A DNA stretch of 64,000 bases from Streptomyces sp. NBC_01431 (GTDB lineage: Bacteria > Actinomycetota > Actinomycetes > Streptomycetales > Streptomycetaceae), in contig NZ_CP109496.1 of the NCBI RefSeq assembly GCF_036231355.1, positions 3,348,001-3,412,000 of the forward strand, in the 5' to 3' direction. Every line of letters begins with the position of its first letter. The first letter of the stretch is position 1. The notes beneath the pieces were generated by a model. It saw nothing but the letters and a program-made list of their open reading frames with translations, had not been told where the DNA came from and did no database searches. Shown here in pieces: positions 26,709-37,652 of the stretch. The translations under genes and the position numbers were made by a program.

Positions 26709-28021
26709 CAGCGGAGGAACCCTTCGTAATTGCGCTGCTGAAGCTGGCTCTCGATCTGCTTAACGGTTTCCAGACCCACACCCACGATGATGAGGATGCT
26801 CGTCCCGCCGAGCGGGAAGCTCTGGACACCGCCGAAGATGATCAACGCCATTGTCGGTACGAGCGCGATCAGCCCCAGATACAGCGACCCCGGCCAGGTG
26901 ATCCGGTTGAGTACGTAACTCAGGTACTCAGCGGTCGGTCGGCCAGCCCGGATGCCCGGGATGAAGCCACCATACTTCTTCATGTTGTCGGCGACTTCCT
27001 CGGGGTTGAACGAGATCGCCACGTAGAAGAACGCGAAGAAAACGATCAGCAGGAAGTAGCTGACGATGTAGTAAGGATGGTCGCCCTTGGTCAAGTTGTC
27101 CTTGATCCAGGTCGCCCAGCCCGCCGTCGAGTTCGAGAACTGGACGATCAGCGCCGGAATGTAGAGCAGCGACGAGGCGAAGATGACCGGGATCACACCG
27201 GCCTGGTTGACCTTCAACGGGATGTAGGTCGAGGTTCCGCCGTAGGACCGGCGGCCGATCATGCGCTTCGCGTACTGCACCGGGATGCGCCGCTGGGCCT
27301 GTTCGACGAAGACCACGAGCCCGACCATGACGAGGCCGACGAGGATCACGGTGCCGAACTCGATCCAGCCGCCCGCCAGGTGACCCTGCTTCTTGATGGT
27401 CCACAGGGAGCTGGGGAAGCTGGAGGCGATCGAGATGAACATCAGGATCGACATGCCGTTGCCGATGCCCTTGTCGGTGATGAGCTCACCGAGCCACATG
27501 ACGGCGGCGGTACCGGCGGTCATCGTGACGACCATCGTGATGGTGGTGAAGATCGAGCGGTTCGGAATGATCTCGGTGGCCACCTGGCAGCCGTTGAAGA
27601 GCGCACCGCTGCGGGCGGTGGCCACCAGACCGGTGCCCTGGAGGATCGCCAGCGCGACGGTCAGATAACGCGTGTACTGCGTGATCTTGGCCGTGCCCGC
27701 CTGCCCCTCCTTCTTGAGGGCTTCCAGGCGTGGGATCACCACGGTCAGCAGCTGCAGAATGATGCTCGCCGTGATGTACGGCATGATGCCGAGCGCGAAG
27801 ATCGTGATCTGCAGCAGCGCACCGCCACTGAACATGTTCACCAGGCCGAACAGACCGCTGTTCTGCTGAGCCTGGTCCACACAGGTCTGCACGTTCTTGT
27901 AGCTCACGCCGGGCATCGGCACATGCGTACCGAGCCGGTAGATCACGATGATGCCGAGTGTGAAGAGCAGCTTCTTGCGCAGGTCAGGCGTCTTGAACGC
28001 CTGGGCGAACGCGGTGAGCAC
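26708..28021 (-). CDS. secY: Protein translocase subunit SecY
   Basis: Channel-forming subunit of the Sec translocon in the inner membrane, 437 residues with ten predicted membrane helices. The start [20 protein letters not shown], the plug region [27 protein letters not shown] and the C-terminal cytoplasmic loop [21 protein letters not shown] are typical. It follows rplO after a terminator and has a possible promoter of its own. Confidence 0.98.
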   Translation of the reverse strand: MLTAFAQAFKTPDLRKKLLFTLGIIVIYRLGTHVPMPGVSYKNVQTCVDQAQQNSGLFGLVNMFSGGALLQITIFALGIMPYITASIILQLLTVVIPRLEALKKEGQAGTAKITQYTRYLTVALAILQGTGLVATARSGALFNGCQVATEIIPNRSIFTTITMVVTMTAGTAAVMWLGELITDKGIGNGMSILMFISIASSFPSSLWTIKKQGHLAGGWIEFGTVILVGLVMVGLVVFVEQAQRRIPVQYAKRMIGRRSYGGTSTYIPLKVNQAGVIPVIFASSLLYIPALIVQFSNSTAGWATWIKDNLTKGDHPYYIVSYFLLIVFFAFFYVAISFNPEEVADNMKKYGGFIPGIRAGRPTAEYLSYVLNRITWPGSLYLGLIALVPTMALIIFGGVQSFPLGGTSILIIVGVGLETVKQIESQLQQRNYEGFLR

Positions 28022-28077
28022 GGTGCCTCCTGCGACCCCCGCGCAAGTGCGTCAGGGTGACGGTCTTGAGGATCGAC

Positions 28078-28107
28078 GAATAAGGATGGAAAGTCTTGAC
28101 CTGCCAA
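28078..28107 (-). promoter_or_regulatory. Possible secY-adk promoter
   Basis: On the minus strand TTGGCA (28102-28107), an 18-bp spacer and TTATTC (28078-28083) resemble a housekeeping promoter. It sits between the rplO terminator and secY, where a promoter is expected. Confidence 0.45.
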
Positions 28108-28198
28108 AAATCCGTGCGGTAGCCGTCCAGGCACACAGCACGGAACTTAGACAGTGCACGCCACCTTACCGGCGAGCGTGCCCCCCTAGGAACGACCA

Positions 28199-28232
28199 AC
28201 CGGGGATGCCCCATATGAGAGGCATCCCCGGT
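28199..28232 (-). terminator. Terminator at the end of the spc operon
   Basis: ACCGGGGATGCC (28199-28210) pairs perfectly with GGCATCCCCGGT (28221-28232), with a 10-base loop. It lies 26 bp past the rplO stop and separates the spc operon from secY. Confidence 0.85.
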
Positions 28233-28257
28233 CGGATGTTCAAGCCATCAAGCTGTC

Positions 28258-28713
28258 TCAGACAAGCTCGGTGACGGTGCCGCCGGCAGCGGCAATCTTC
28301 TCCTTGGCGGAGCCGGAGACGGCGTCAACCGTCACCTGCAGCGCCACGGAGATCTCGCCCTGGCCCAGGACCTTGACGAGGCTGTTCTTGCGCACCGCGC
28401 CCTTGGCGACCAGGTCGGCCACCGTGACCTCTCCACCCTCGGGGTAGAGAGCGCCGAGCTTGTCCAGGTTCACGACCTGGTACTCGGTGCGGAACGGGTT
28501 CTTGAAGCCCTTCAGCTTCGGAAGACGCATGTGGAGGGGCATCTGGCCACCCTCGAAGCGCTCCGGAACCTGGTAACGGGCCTTCGTACCCTTGGTACCA
28601 CGACCTGCGGTCTTACCCTTGGACGCCTCACCACGACCCACACGGGTCTTGGCGGTCTTGGCACCCGGGGCAGGACGGAGGTTGTGGGCCTTCAGCGGGC
28701 TGTTCTCACCCAT
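28258..28713 (-). CDS. rplO: Ribosomal protein uL15
   Basis: Large-subunit protein of 151 residues starting [20 protein letters not shown]. The Gly/Arg-rich region [21 protein letters not shown] and the motif [16 protein letters not shown] are characteristic. The start at 28713 is one base from the rpmD stop, so a longer reading with upstream residues is rejected. It is the last gene of the spc operon here. Confidence 0.98.
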   Translation of the reverse strand: MGENSPLKAHNLRPAPGAKTAKTRVGRGEASKGKTAGRGTKGTKARYQVPERFEGGQMPLHMRLPKLKGFKNPFRTEYQVVNLDKLGALYPEGGEVTVADLVAKGAVRKNSLVKVLGQGEISVALQVTVDAVSGSAKEKIAAAGGTVTELV

Positions 28714-28714
28714 G

Positions 28715-28897
28715 TCAGTCAACCTCCTCAACCGTCACGAGGTGGCGGACGGTCTGCACCATGCCGCGGAACTCGGGGCGGTCCTCCTTGACAACCACGT
28801 CGTTCAGGCGCTTGAGCCCGAGCGAACGCAGGGTGTCGCGGTGGTTCTGCTTGCTACCGATGTACGACTTCGTCTGCGTGATCTTGAGACGGGACAT
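28715..28897 (-). CDS. rpmD: Ribosomal protein uL30
   Basis: A 60-residue protein, [20 protein letters not shown], then [20 protein letters not shown] and [16 protein letters not shown]. Its ATG shares one base with the rpsE stop, and its stop is one base from rplO, so rpsE-rpmD-rplO are tightly coupled. Confidence 0.98.
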   Translation of the reverse strand: MSRLKITQTKSYIGSKQNHRDTLRSLGLKRLNDVVVKEDRPEFRGMVQTVRHLVTVEEVD

Positions 28898-29499
28898 TAC
28901 GCACCCGCCCCAGCACGTGCACGCAGCAGAGCCGCGGGGGCGACGGCCTCGAGGGGCAGACCACGGCGAGCCGCGATCTCCTCGGGACGCTGCAGGCCCT
29001 GGAGGGCTGCCACGGTCGCGTGCACGATGTTGATCGCGTTGTCGGAGCCGAGCGACTTCGACAGGATGTCGTGAACGCCGGCGCACTCGAGCACCGCACG
29101 CACCGGGCCACCGGCGATAACACCGGTACCGGGGGAAGCAGGCTTCAGCAGGACGACGCCCGCGGCCTTCTCGCCCTGGATCGGGTGCGGGATGGTGCCC
29201 TGGATGCGGGGAACCTTGAAGAAGTTCTTCTTGGCTTCCTCGACGCCCTTGGCGATGGCCGCGGGAACTTCCTTGGCCTTGCCGTAACCGACACCTACGG
29301 TGCCGTCACCGTCGCCCACCACGACCAGCGCGGTGAAGCTGAAGCGGCGACCACCCTTGACAACCTTGGCAACGCGGTTGATCGCGACGACGCGCTCAAC
29401 GTAGGCGGTCTTCTCGGCGGCAGCGCCACCGTCGCGACCCTTCCGGTCCCGCCGCTCGCCGCCACCGGCACCGCTTCCGCGGCGCTGGGGTCCAGCCAT
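28897..29499 (-). CDS. rpsE: Ribosomal protein uS5
   Basis: Small-subunit protein involved in decoding accuracy and mRNA unwinding, 200 residues. A Gly/Arg/Asp-rich N-terminus ([20 protein letters not shown]) precedes the core [40 protein letters not shown], and the C-terminal [20 protein letters not shown]. It is 46 bp after rplR. Confidence 0.98.
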   Translation of the reverse strand: MAGPQRRGSGAGGGERRDRKGRDGGAAAEKTAYVERVVAINRVAKVVKGGRRFSFTALVVVGDGDGTVGVGYGKAKEVPAAIAKGVEEAKKNFFKVPRIQGTIPHPIQGEKAAGVVLLKPASPGTGVIAGGPVRAVLECAGVHDILSKSLGSDNAINIVHATVAALQGLQRPEEIAARRGLPLEAVAPAALLRARAGAGA

Positions 29500-29545
29500 T
29501 GGATTTACCTCTCTCTGTTACGTCCGTTAGTCCCGGAACCGGGGC

Positions 29546-29929
29546 TTAGAACTTCAGCCCGGCTTCGCGGGCGGCGTCAGCCAGAGCGGCAATGCGCCCG
29601 GCGTACCTGTTGCCACCACGGTCGAACACGACGGCCTCGACGCCGGCGGCCTTCGCACGCTCGGCGACAAGCGCGCCGACCTGCTGGGCCTGGGCGCTCT
29701 TGTCGGCCTCGCCACCACGGATCGAAGCGTCCAGGGTCGACGCCGACGCGAGCGTGTGGCCCGCGATGTCGTCGATGACCTGAGCCACGATGTTGCGGTT
29801 GGAGCGCGTCACGACCAGGCGCGGACGCTCCGGCGTACCGGACACGTGCTTGCGCACGCGGATGTGGCGGCGCTTGATGGCAGCGCGCTTGTACGCGTCG
29901 CCCTTAGCAATCTTCACACCGTATGCCAT
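29546..29929 (-). CDS. rplR: Ribosomal protein uL18
   Basis: 5S rRNA-binding protein of 127 residues. [20 protein letters not shown], then [19 protein letters not shown] sequence ([20 protein letters not shown]) and [20 protein letters not shown] are diagnostic. It follows rplF by 3 bp. Confidence 0.98.
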   Translation of the reverse strand: MAYGVKIAKGDAYKRAAIKRRHIRVRKHVSGTPERPRLVVTRSNRNIVAQVIDDIAGHTLASASTLDASIRGGEADKSAQAQQVGALVAERAKAAGVEAVVFDRGGNRYAGRIAALADAAREAGLKF

Positions 29930-29932
29930 GGC

Positions 29933-30472
29933 TTACTTACCCGCCTTTCCGACCTTGCGGCGGATGACCTCGCCCGCGTACTTGACGCCCTTGGCCTTGT
30001 ACGGGTCGGGCTTCCGCAGCTTGCGGATGTTGGCGGCGACCTCGCCGACCTTCTGCTTGTCGATGCCCTCGACGCTGAGCTTCGTGGGCGACTCGACCTT
30101 GAAGGTGATGCCCTCGGGGGCCTCGACGGTGATCGAGTGGCTGTATCCCAGCGCGAACTCCAGGTTGGAGCCCTTCGCCTGGACGCGGTAACCGACACCG
30201 CTGATCTCGAGCGCCTTGGTGTATCCCTGGGTCACACCGGTGATCATGTTGGCCACCAGCGTGCGGGACAGGCCGTGCAGGGCCTTGTTCTGACGCTCGT
30301 CGTTGGGGCGGGTGACGTTCAGAACGCCGTCCTCACCCTTCACGATCTCGATGGGAGCCGCAACGGCGTGCGTGAGGGAACCCTTGGGGCCCTTCACGTG
30401 GACCGTACGGCCATCGATGGTGACGTCCACACCGGCGGGAACCTGGATGGGGAGCTTGCCGATTCGCGACAT
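29933..30472 (-). CDS. rplF: Ribosomal protein uL6
   Basis: Large-subunit protein near the GTPase-associated region, 179 residues. It begins [53 protein letters not shown] and the C-terminal [20 protein letters not shown] are conserved. It lies 21 bp after rpsH. Confidence 0.98.
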   Translation of the reverse strand: MSRIGKLPIQVPAGVDVTIDGRTVHVKGPKGSLTHAVAAPIEIVKGEDGVLNVTRPNDERQNKALHGLSRTLVANMITGVTQGYTKALEISGVGYRVQAKGSNLEFALGYSHSITVEAPEGITFKVESPTKLSVEGIDKQKVGEVAANIRKLRKPDPYKAKGVKYAGEVIRRKVGKAGK

Positions 30473-30493
30473 TAGCTTTTCCTCCGTTCCCGA

Positions 30494-30892
30494 CTACCAG
30501 ACGTAGGCGAGGACTTCCCCACCTACGCCCTTCTTGCCTGCCTGCTGACCGGTGAGCAGACCGTGCGACGTGGAGATGATCGCCACGCCCAGGCCGCCGA
30601 GCACCTTCGGCAGGTTGGTGGACTTCGCGTACACACGCAGACCGGGCTTCGAGATCCGCTTGATGCCCGCGATGGAGCGCTCACGGTTCGGCCCGAACTT
30701 CAGCTCGAGGGTGAGGTTCTTGCCGACCTCGGCGTCCTCGACCTTCCAGCCAGTGATGAAGCCCTCCTGCTGGAGGATCTCCGCGATGTGCGACTTGATC
30801 TTGCTGTGCGGCATCACGACGGTGTCGTGGTACGCCGAGTTAGCGTTGCGCAGACGAGTGAGCATGTCTGCGATCGGGTCAGTCATGGTCAT
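30494..30892 (-). CDS. rpsH: Ribosomal protein uS8
   Basis: Small-subunit assembly protein of 132 residues, which in E. coli represses the spc operon. The start [20 protein letters not shown] uses the ATG at 30892; the ATG two codons later is possible. [20 protein letters not shown] near the C-terminus is diagnostic. The 223 bp to rpsN is the longest gap in the spc operon; a TTGGGA/TAAGTA pair in it could be an internal promoter, but weakly. Confidence 0.97.
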   Translation of the reverse strand: MTMTDPIADMLTRLRNANSAYHDTVVMPHSKIKSHIAEILQQEGFITGWKVEDAEVGKNLTLELKFGPNRERSIAGIKRISKPGLRVYAKSTNLPKVLGGLGVAIISTSHGLLTGQQAGKKGVGGEVLAYVW

Positions 30893-31115
30893 GAATCGGC
30901 CTTCGGCCTCTCTCGCCGCGGTTTCCTGTATGCGCCATCCCTCTCCCCACTCAGTGGCGGGACGGGTGCGGTGCGGGGACCTACGGCGTAGTAAGTCGTT
31001 ATGGGCGGCGGACGCCCAACCCCACAAGCCTACGGCATATGGAGGAGGGCATCCGCCGACCAGATACTTACCGAGAGCGTCTGGAAATTCCCAAGTCCCT
31101 TAGGACAGAGGGGAA

Positions 31116-31301
31116 TTACCAGGAGCTCTTGGTCACGCCCGGCAGCTCGCCACGGTGAGCCATCTCACGGAGGCACACGCGGCACAGGCCGAACTTGCGG
31201 TACACGGAGTGCGGACGGCCGCAGCGCTGGCAGCGGGTGTACGCACGCACACCGAACTTGGGCTTACGAGCAGCCTTGGCAATGAGAGCCTTCTTCGCCA
31301 T
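31116..31301 (-). CDS. rpsN: Ribosomal protein uS14, zinc-binding type Z
   Basis: A 61-residue short-form S14. [20 protein letters not shown] then [20 protein letters not shown] shows the two CxxC pairs that hold zinc, ending GVTKSSW. This is the zinc-containing form; zinc-free paralogues in Streptomyces are normally encoded elsewhere under Zur. It follows rplE by 5 bp. Confidence 0.98.
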   Translation of the reverse strand: MAKKALIAKAARKPKFGVRAYTRCQRCGRPHSVYRKFGLCRVCLREMAHRGELPGVTKSSW

Positions 31302-31306
31302 CTCGC

Positions 31307-31864
31307 TTACGCCTCCTTGAAGGGGAAGCCGAGGTGACGGAGGAGCGCGCGGCCCTCGTCGTCGTTGGTCGCCGTGGTGACCACGGTGATGTCCATACCC
31401 CGGGTACGGTCGATCTTGTCCTGGTCGATCTCGTGGAACATGACCTGCTCGGTGAGACCGAAGGTGTAGTTGCCACGGCCGTCGAACTGCTTCGGCGACA
31501 GACCACGGAAGTCACGGATACGCGGCAGCGCGAGCGACAGCGTACGGTCCAGGAACTCCCACATGCGGTCACCACGGAGGGTGACGTGGCAGCCGATCGG
31601 CTGCCCCTCGCGCAGCTTGAACTGCGCGATCGACTTGCGGGCCTTGGTGACGGCCGGCTTCTGACCGGTGATCGTGGTGAGGTCGCGAACCGCGCCGTCC
31701 ATCAGCTTGGAGTCGCGGGCGGCGTCGCCCACACCCATGTTGACCACGATCTTGACGAGGCCGGGAACCTGCATGACGTTCTCGTACGAGAACTCCTCAC
31801 GCAGCTTGCCCGCGATTTCCTCGCGGTACTTCGTCTTGAGACGCGGAGTGGTGGTGGTAGCCAT
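31307..31864 (-). CDS. rplE: Ribosomal protein uL5
   Basis: 5S rRNA-binding protein of the central protuberance, 185 residues. [20 protein letters not shown], then [34 protein letters not shown] and [20 protein letters not shown] are diagnostic. Its start shares one base with the rplX stop. Confidence 0.98.
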   Translation of the reverse strand: MATTTTPRLKTKYREEIAGKLREEFSYENVMQVPGLVKIVVNMGVGDAARDSKLMDGAVRDLTTITGQKPAVTKARKSIAQFKLREGQPIGCHVTLRGDRMWEFLDRTLSLALPRIRDFRGLSPKQFDGRGNYTFGLTEQVMFHEIDQDKIDRTRGMDITVVTTATNDDEGRALLRHLGFPFKEA

Positions 31865-32187
31865 CAGATGTCCTCACCCGTCCGCTTGGCAACGCGGATC
31901 TTGTTGCCCTCGTCGTCGAAGCGGAAACCGACGCGGGTAACGACCTTGTTGCCGTCCTTCTCCACGACGAGCTGAACGTTGCTCACGTGGATCGGGGCCT
32001 CGGTCGTCACAATGCCACCGGTCTGCGAACCGCGAGCGGTCTGGCCGGCCTTGGTGTGCTTCTTGACCCGGTTGACACCCTCGACCAGGACGCGGTCCTC
32101 GCGGGGGAAGGCCGCGATGACCTTGCCCTGCTTGCCCTTGTCCTTACCGGTGATGACCTGAACCAGGTCGCCCTTCTTGATCTTCAT
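31864..32187 (-). CDS. rplX: Ribosomal protein uL24
   Basis: Assembly-initiating large-subunit protein with a KOW motif, 107 residues. [20 protein letters not shown] and [20 protein letters not shown] open the protein; [18 protein letters not shown] follows. It lies between rplN (2-bp gap) and rplE. Confidence 0.98.
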   Translation of the reverse strand: MKIKKGDLVQVITGKDKGKQGKVIAAFPREDRVLVEGVNRVKKHTKAGQTARGSQTGGIVTTEAPIHVSNVQLVVEKDGNKVVTRVGFRFDDEGNKIRVAKRTGEDI

Positions 32188-32189
32188 GC

Positions 32190-32558
32190 TTACAGCACCT
32201 CCGGCGCGAGCGAGATGATCTTCATGAACTTCTTCTCGCGCAGCTCCCGGCCCACCGGGCCGAAGATGCGGGTGCCGCGGGGGTCGCCATCGTTCTTGAG
32301 GATGACGGCCGCGTTCTCGTCGAAGCGGATGTACGAGCCGTCCTGACGACGACGCTCCTTGACGGTGCGCACGACGACAGCCTTGACGACGTCGCCCTTC
32401 TTCACGTTGCCACCGGGGATCGCGTCCTTGACGGTGGCGACGATGACGTCACCGATACCCGCGTAGCGGCGACCGGAGCCACCGAGCACACGGATGCAAA
32501 GGATTTCCTTCGCACCAGTGTTGTCGGCGACGCGCAGTCGCGACTCCTGCTGGATCAC
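32190..32558 (-). CDS. rplN: Ribosomal protein uL14
   Basis: Intersubunit-face protein of 122 residues starting at a GTG at 32558 with AGGAG upstream. [27 protein letters not shown]-type sequence ([15 protein letters not shown]), [20 protein letters not shown] and [15 protein letters not shown] are diagnostic. It is the first gene of the spc operon; three hairpins separate it from rpsQ. Confidence 0.98.
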   Translation of the reverse strand: MIQQESRLRVADNTGAKEILCIRVLGGSGRRYAGIGDVIVATVKDAIPGGNVKKGDVVKAVVVRTVKERRRQDGSYIRFDENAAVILKNDGDPRGTRIFGPVGRELREKKFMKIISLAPEVL

Positions 32559-32586
32559 GTCTATCTCCTGATCGTCTGCCGGTTCC

Positions 32587-32618
32587 CGGCCGGGGCTTGA
32601 TGAATCAAGCCCCGGCCG
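32587..32618 (-). terminator. Strong hairpin at the S10/spc operon boundary
   Basis: CGGCCGGGGCTTGAT (32587-32601) pairs perfectly with ATCAAGCCCCGGCCG (32604-32618), a 15-bp stem with a very short loop. It lies 28 bp before the rplN start, too close to leave room for a downstream promoter. It could be a partial terminator or a processing site. Confidence 0.75.
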
Positions 32619-32635
32619 AGCCTGGCGGAACTAAC

Positions 32636-32685
32636 CCGAGGGAAAACCCCTCGGACTGTCTGTATGGAATTCGCTTGCGCGAATT
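32636..32685 (-). other. Two further hairpins after rpsQ
   Basis: Directly after the rpsQ stop, AATTCGC-TTGC-GCGAATT (32668-32685) forms a 7-bp stem. Next comes CCGAGGG-AAAAC-CCCTCGG (32636-32654), another perfect 7-bp stem. With the 15-bp hairpin at 32587-32618 they form a series of three inside 130 bp. Confidence 0.75.
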
Positions 32686-32688
32686 GCC

Positions 32689-32973
32689 TTACTTGGCCTT
32701 CTCGAGGATCTCGACGATGCGCCAGCGCTTGCTCGCCGACAGCGGACGCGTCTCCATGATGAGGACGCGGTCGCCGACGCCGGCAGCGTTCTGCTCGTCG
32801 TGCGCCTTGAGCTTGTTCGTACGGCGGATGACCTTGCCGTACAGCGCGTGCTTCACACGGTCCTCGACAGCGACGACGACGGTCTTGTCCATCTTGTCGC
32901 TGACGACCAGACCCTCACGGGTCTTGCGGAAACCGCGCGCTTCAGTCGTCTCAGTCACATTCTTCTCGCTCAT
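32689..32973 (-). CDS. rpsQ: Ribosomal protein uS17
   Basis: 16S rRNA-binding early-assembly protein of 94 residues. [20 protein letters not shown], then [40 protein letters not shown] and [20 protein letters not shown] match the family. It is the last gene of the S10 operon; its start shares one base with rpmC. Confidence 0.98.
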   Translation of the reverse strand: MSEKNVTETTEARGFRKTREGLVVSDKMDKTVVVAVEDRVKHALYGKVIRRTNKLKAHDEQNAAGVGDRVLIMETRPLSASKRWRIVEILEKAK

Positions 32974-33197
32974 CAGGCGCTCTCCACCGTCTCGATGCCC
33001 AGCTCGCGCTCGCGCATCAGGGTGTAGATCCGGGCGATGTCCTTACGGACGGACTTGAGCCGACCGTGGTTCTCGAGCTGGCCCGTCGCCGCCTGGAAGC
33101 GGAGGTTGAACAGCTCTTCCTTGGCTTCGCGGAGCTTGTTGAGAAGCTCCTCGTCACCCAGCTCGCGCAGTTCGGACGCCTTGGTTCCGGCCGACAT
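32973..33197 (-). CDS. rpmC: Ribosomal protein uL29
   Basis: A 74-residue helical protein near the exit tunnel. [20 protein letters not shown], then [20 protein letters not shown] and [20 protein letters not shown] are diagnostic. The ATG at 33197 is preferred over an adjacent GTG because it overlaps the rplP stop by one base. Confidence 0.98.
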   Translation of the reverse strand: MSAGTKASELRELGDEELLNKLREAKEELFNLRFQAATGQLENHGRLKSVRKDIARIYTLMRERELGIETVESA

Positions 33198-33616
33198 CAC
33201 GCCTCACCTGCCTCGCGCCGGACGATGCGGCACTTCATCGGGAGCTTGTGAGCGGCTCGGGTGAGCGCCTCACGAGCAATCTTCTCGTTCGGGTAGGACA
33301 GCTCGAACATCACCCGACCCGGGTGAACGTTCGCGACCCACCACTCCGGAGAACCCTTACCGGAACCCATGCGGGTCTCGGCAGGCTTCTTCGTCAGGGG
33401 GCGGTCCGGGTAGATGTTGATCCAGACCTTGCCGCCACGCTTGATGTGGCGGGTCATCGCGATACGAGCCGCCTCGATCTGGCGGTTGGTCACGTACGCC
33501 GGCGTGAGGGCCTGAATGCCGTACTCGCCGAACGCAACCGTCGTACCACCCTTGGCCATACCGCGGCGCTTGGGGTGGTGCTGCTTGCGGTGCTTGACCC
33601 TACGGGGGATCAGCAT
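33197..33616 (-). CDS. rplP: Ribosomal protein uL16
   Basis: Protein at the A-site tRNA region of the large subunit, 139 residues. [40 protein letters not shown], and [20 protein letters not shown] are the conserved segments. It lies 5 bp after rpsC. Confidence 0.98.
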   Translation of the reverse strand: MLIPRRVKHRKQHHPKRRGMAKGGTTVAFGEYGIQALTPAYVTNRQIEAARIAMTRHIKRGGKVWINIYPDRPLTKKPAETRMGSGKGSPEWWVANVHPGRVMFELSYPNEKIAREALTRAAHKLPMKCRIVRREAGEA

Positions 33617-33621
33617 TTCGG

Positions 33622-34464
33622 TCAGGCCTCCGTTCCGGTGCTCTCAGCCGGAGCGGCAGCGGCGGGAGCCTCGGCCTTGGGGGCCTCGGCAGCCGGCGCA
33701 GCCTGCTGCGGCTTGCGGCCGCGACCGCCACGCTCGCCGCCACGGCCACCGCGGCCACCGGCCGGACGGTCGTTGGCGCCACCACGGGCCGGGCGGTTAC
33801 CCGCACGGGCCGCTGCGTTCTCGGCGCGAACCTCGGCGATGTTCTTGACGTCGCCCTTGTAGATCCAGACCTTCACGCCGATGCGGCCGAAGGTCGTCTT
33901 GGCCTCGAAGAAGCCGTAGTCGATGTTCGCGCGCAGGGTGTGCAGCGGCACACGGCCTTCGCGGTAGAACTCCGAGCGGGACATCTCGGCGCCGCCGAGA
34001 CGGCCGCCACACTGGATCTTGATGCCCTTGGCGCCGGCCTTCATCGTGCCCTGCATGCTCTTACGCATGGCGCGACGGAAGGAGACGCGGGAGGAGAGCT
34101 GCTCGGCAACGGCCTGAGCAACCAGCTGAGCGTCCATCTCGGGGTTCTTGACCTCGAGGATGTTCAGCTGGACCTGCTTGCCCGTGAGCTTCTCGAGGTC
34201 ACCGCGGATGCGGTCGGCCTCGGCGCCACGGCGGCCGATGACGATGCCGGGACGCGCGGTGTGGATGTCCACCCGCACGCGGTCACGGGTGCGCTCGATC
34301 TCAACCTTCGAGATGCCGGCGCGCTCCATGCCGGACGTCATCATCCGACGGATGGCGACGTCTTCCTTGACGTAGTCCTTGTACAGCTTGTCGGCGTACC
34401 AACGCGACTTGAAGTCGGTGGTAATGCCGAGCCGGAACCCGTGCGGGTTTACCTTCTGGCCCAT
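33622..34464 (-). CDS. rpsC: Ribosomal protein uS3
   Basis: mRNA-entry-channel protein. The 280-residue product is longer than E. coli S3 (233). The KH core ([80 protein letters not shown]) ends near residue 215. The extra C-terminus is first Arg/Gly-rich, then Ala/Glu/Pro-rich. Such tails occur in other Streptomyces S3 proteins. Its ATG shares one base with the rplV stop. Confidence 0.98.
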   Translation of the reverse strand: MGQKVNPHGFRLGITTDFKSRWYADKLYKDYVKEDVAIRRMMTSGMERAGISKVEIERTRDRVRVDIHTARPGIVIGRRGAEADRIRGDLEKLTGKQVQLNILEVKNPEMDAQLVAQAVAEQLSSRVSFRRAMRKSMQGTMKAGAKGIKIQCGGRLGGAEMSRSEFYREGRVPLHTLRANIDYGFFEAKTTFGRIGVKVWIYKGDVKNIAEVRAENAAARAGNRPARGGANDRPAGGRGGRGGERGGRGRKPQQAAPAAEAPKAEAPAAAAPAESTGTEA

Positions 34465-34811
34465 TACCGGGTTCCTTCCTTGCTGCTGACGACCACGGTG
34501 ATGTGGCTGGTCCGCTTACGGATCCGGTAGGCACGGCCCTGAGCACGCGGACGGAACCGCTTCAGGGTCGGGCCCTCGTCCACGTACGCCTCGCTGATGA
34601 CCAGCGAAGAGGCGTCGGTGTGGTCGTAGTTGTGCGCGGCGTTGGCAATGGCGCTGTCAAGCACCTTGCCGACCGGCACGCTCGCGGCCTGCGGGGCGAA
34701 ACGCAGGACCGCCTGAGCCTCCGTGGCATCCATGCCACGGATAAGGTCCACCACGCGGCGGGCCTTCATGGGCGTGACGCGGATGTACCGCGCCTGGGCC
34801 CTGGCTTCCAT
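34464..34811 (-). CDS. rplV: Ribosomal protein uL22
   Basis: Exit-tunnel protein with a long hairpin loop, 115 residues from the ATG at 34811 (GAAGGGA just upstream). [40 protein letters not shown] and [20 protein letters not shown] are diagnostic. An upstream in-frame ATG (MTYTEGTT) is possible but has a poorer ribosome site. Confidence 0.97.
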   Translation of the reverse strand: MEARAQARYIRVTPMKARRVVDLIRGMDATEAQAVLRFAPQAASVPVGKVLDSAIANAAHNYDHTDASSLVISEAYVDEGPTLKRFRPRAQGRAYRIRKRTSHITVVVSSKEGTR

Positions 34812-34854
34812 GGTTGTCCCTTCGGTGTAAGTCATAGTCGTTACCCACCCCGCG

Positions 34855-35136
34855 TTAGCGGCGCTTCGACTTCCGGTCGTCCTTGACGTGGCCGCGGAAG
34901 GTGCGAGTCGGCGAGAACTCGCCGAGCTTGTGGCCGACCATCGACTCGGAGACAAACACCGGGACGTGGGTCTTGCCGTTGTGCACCGCGATCGTGTGGC
35001 CGAGCATGGCCGGGATGATCATCGAGCGACGGGACCAGGTCTTGATGACGTTCTTGGTACCAGCTTCGTTCTGAGCGTCCACCTTCTTTACGAGGTGGCC
35101 GTCAACGAAGGGTCCCTTCTTGAGACTGCGCGGCAT
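34855..35136 (-). CDS. rpsS: Ribosomal protein uS19
   Basis: Head protein of the small subunit, 93 residues. [40 protein letters not shown] and [20 protein letters not shown] are diagnostic. It follows rplB by 12 bp and precedes rplV by 43 bp. Confidence 0.98.
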   Translation of the reverse strand: MPRSLKKGPFVDGHLVKKVDAQNEAGTKNVIKTWSRRSMIIPAMLGHTIAVHNGKTHVPVFVSESMVGHKLGEFSPTRTFRGHVKDDRKSKRR

Positions 35137-35148
35137 CTAAACCCGCTC

Positions 35149-35985
35149 CTAGCGCTTCTTGTTCGTCTTGCGGCGGCGGACGATGTACTTGCTCGATGCC
35201 TTCTTCGGCGAGCGAGTACGACCCTCCTTCTGACCCCACGGGCTGACCGGGTGGCGACCACCACTGGTCTTGCCCTCACCACCACCGTGCGGGTGGTCGA
35301 CCGGGTTCATGGCGACACCGCGGACGGACGGGCGAACGCCCTTCCAGCGCATACGGCCGGCCTTGCCCCAGTTGATGTTCGACTGCTCGGCGTTGCCGAC
35401 CTCGCCGATGGTGGCGCGGCAGCGGGCGTCGACCAGGCGAATTTCGCCGGACGGCATACGAAGGTGGGCCATCGTGCCCTCCTTCGCCAGCAGCTGCACC
35501 GAAGCACCCGCGGAGCGGGCGAACTTCGCACCGCCGCCGGGACGCAGCTCGATGGCGTGGATGGTCGTACCGACCGGGATGTTGCGCAGCGCCAGGTTGT
35601 TGCCCGGCTTGATGTCGGCCCCGGGGCCGTTCTCAACGCGGTCACCCTGGCCGAGGCCACGGGGCGCGATGATGTAGCGCTTCTCGCCGTCTGCGTAGTG
35701 CAGGAGCGCGATGCGCGCGGTGCGGTTCGGGTCGTACTCGATGTGAGCGACCTTGGCCGGCACGCCGTCCTTGTCGTGACGACGGAAGTCGATCACGCGG
35801 TAGGCACGCTTGTGGCCACCGCCCTGGTGACGGACGGTCACACGACCGGTGTTGTTACGGCCGCCCTTGCTGTGCAGGGGGCGGACCAGCGACTTCTCCG
35901 GCGTGGACCGCGTGATCTCGACGAAGTCGGCGACGCTGGAGCCACGACGGCCCGGAGTCGTCGGCTTGTACTTGCGGATACCCAT
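35149..35985 (-). CDS. rplB: Ribosomal protein uL2
   Basis: Essential for subunit joining and close to the peptidyl-transferase centre, 278 residues. [39 protein letters not shown] sequence, and the strictly conserved [20 protein letters not shown] near the C-terminus (containing the critical His) are present. It is 39 bp after rplW. Confidence 0.99.
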   Translation of the reverse strand: MGIRKYKPTTPGRRGSSVADFVEITRSTPEKSLVRPLHSKGGRNNTGRVTVRHQGGGHKRAYRVIDFRRHDKDGVPAKVAHIEYDPNRTARIALLHYADGEKRYIIAPRGLGQGDRVENGPGADIKPGNNLALRNIPVGTTIHAIELRPGGGAKFARSAGASVQLLAKEGTMAHLRMPSGEIRLVDARCRATIGEVGNAEQSNINWGKAGRMRWKGVRPSVRGVAMNPVDHPHGGGEGKTSGGRHPVSPWGQKEGRTRSPKKASSKYIVRRRKTNKKR

Positions 35986-36024
35986 TTCTCAGTCCTCGTC
36001 CGATATTCGGACCAGGGCGCTCCG

Positions 36025-36339
36025 TTAGGAGGCCTGGCCGAAGATGTCGATACGGTCGCCCTCAGCAAGGGTCACGATGGCGCGCTTGGTGTCGGCGCGC
36101 TTGCCGAAACCGGTCTTCGTGCGCTTGCGCTTGCCCTGGCGGTTGATCGTGTTGACCCCGGTGACCTTGACCGAGAAGACCGCTTCCACGGCCTGCTTGA
36201 TCTGGGTCTTGTTGGAGCCCGGCTTAACGACGAACGTGTACTTGTTCTCGTCGAGCAGCGCGTAGCTCTTCTCGGAAACAACCGGCTTGACAAGAATGTC
36301 GCGCGGGTCCGTGAAGGTCTTGCTGGTGATCTCGGCCAT
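36025..36339 (-). CDS. rplW: Ribosomal protein uL23
   Basis: Exit-tunnel rim protein that docks trigger factor and SRP, 104 residues. [40 protein letters not shown] and [20 protein letters not shown] are typical. Its ATG shares one base with the rplD stop. Confidence 0.98.
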   Translation of the reverse strand: MAEITSKTFTDPRDILVKPVVSEKSYALLDENKYTFVVKPGSNKTQIKQAVEAVFSVKVTGVNTINRQGKRKRTKTGFGKRADTKRAIVTLAEGDRIDIFGQAS

Positions 36340-36989
36340 CAGGCCTCGCTCCCCTCGTTGTCATCGGCCTTGGGGCCAGACACGAAGGACTCGAAAGCGG
36401 CCTGGGTGAAGACCACGTCGTCGGAGACGATCACGTCGTACGTGTTCAGCTGGCCCGGCTCCAGGATGTGGACCTGGGGCAGGTTGCGGGCGGACAGCCA
36501 CGCGGCCTCGTCGGCGCGCTCGACGACCAGGAGCAGGTTGGCGCGCTCCGAGATCTTGCCGAACAGCGTCTTGGCGGCCTTGGTGGAAGCCGTGCCCTCG
36601 ACCACGCCGGTGACGACGTGGATGCGGGAGTGGCGCGCCCGGTCGGAGAGGGCACCGCGCAGGGCGGCGGCCTTCATCTTCTTCGGGGTGCGCTGCGAGT
36701 AGTCACGCGGCTGCGGGCCGTGGACGACGCCACCGCCTGCGAACTGCGGCGCACGGGTCGAACCCTGGCGCGCGCGGCCGGTGCCCTTCTGGCGGTACGG
36801 CTTGCGGCCACCACCACGGACTTCGCCGCGGGTCTTGGTCTTGTGCGTGCCCTGACGGGCAGCTGCCAGCTGAGCGACGACGACCTGGTGGATCAGCGGA
36901 ACGCTGGTCTTCGCGTCGAAGATCTCCGCGGGGAGCTCGACGGTACCGGCCTTGTCGCCTGCCGGCGAAAGGATGTCAATGGTGCTCAT
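36339..36989 (-). CDS. rplD: Ribosomal protein uL4
   Basis: Exit-tunnel protein that in E. coli also represses the S10 operon. The 216-residue product begins [40 protein letters not shown] (the tunnel loop) and RSTRAPQF-type [20 protein letters not shown] are present. The start at 36989 is 5 bp after the rplC stop; a longer reading inside rplC is rejected. Confidence 0.98.
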   Translation of the reverse strand: MSTIDILSPAGDKAGTVELPAEIFDAKTSVPLIHQVVVAQLAAARQGTHKTKTRGEVRGGGRKPYRQKGTGRARQGSTRAPQFAGGGVVHGPQPRDYSQRTPKKMKAAALRGALSDRARHSRIHVVTGVVEGTASTKAAKTLFGKISERANLLLVVERADEAAWLSARNLPQVHILEPGQLNTYDVIVSDDVVFTQAAFESFVSGPKADDNEGSEA

Positions 36990-36993
36990 TACC

Positions 36994-37638
36994 TCAAGCC
37001 CCCTTGGCCGCGGTACGGACCAGGACGAGGCCGCCGTTCGGACCGGGGACCGCGCCCTTGATGAGGAGCAGACCCTTCTCCGCGTCAACCGCGTGGATGG
37101 TCAGGTTCTGGGTGGTGACACGCTCGTTGCCCATGCGGCCCGCCATGCGGACGCCCTTGAACACACGGCCAGGGGTGGCGCAGCCACCGATGGAACCGGG
37201 CGAGCGGTGCTTGCGCTGGACGCCGTGTCCGGCGCCGAGGCCCTTGAAGTTGTGACGCTTCATGACACCGGCGAAGCCCTTGCCCTTGCTCTTGCCCGTG
37301 ACGTCAACCTTGACGCCGGACTCGAACACCTCGGCAGTGATCTCCTGGCCCAGCGTGTACTCGCTGGCGTCAGGGGTGCGGAGCTCCACCAGGTGGCGGC
37401 GCGGGGTCACGTCGGCCTTGGCGAAGTGACCCTTGAGGGGCTTGTTCACCTTGCGCGGGTCGATCTCGCCGAAGGCGATCTGGACCGACTCGTAGCCGTC
37501 GACGTCGTTCGTGCGGACCTGCGTCACGACACACGGCCCGGCCTTGATGACGGTGACCGGGACAACCCGGTTGTTCTCGTCCCAGACCTGGGTCATGCCG
37601 AGCTTCTCGCCCAGGACGCCCTTGATGTTCTTGCTCAT
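36994..37638 (-). CDS. rplC: Ribosomal protein uL3
   Basis: Early-assembly protein near the peptidyl-transferase centre, 214 residues. [20 protein letters not shown], then [40 protein letters not shown] and [17 protein letters not shown] are diagnostic. It follows rpsJ by 14 bp. Confidence 0.98.
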   Translation of the reverse strand: MSKNIKGVLGEKLGMTQVWDENNRVVPVTVIKAGPCVVTQVRTNDVDGYESVQIAFGEIDPRKVNKPLKGHFAKADVTPRRHLVELRTPDASEYTLGQEITAEVFESGVKVDVTGKSKGKGFAGVMKRHNFKGLGAGHGVQRKHRSPGSIGGCATPGRVFKGVRMAGRMGNERVTTQNLTIHAVDAEKGLLLIKGAVPGPNGGLVLVRTAAKGA

Positions 37639-37652
37639 CTCGGCCCGTCCCT

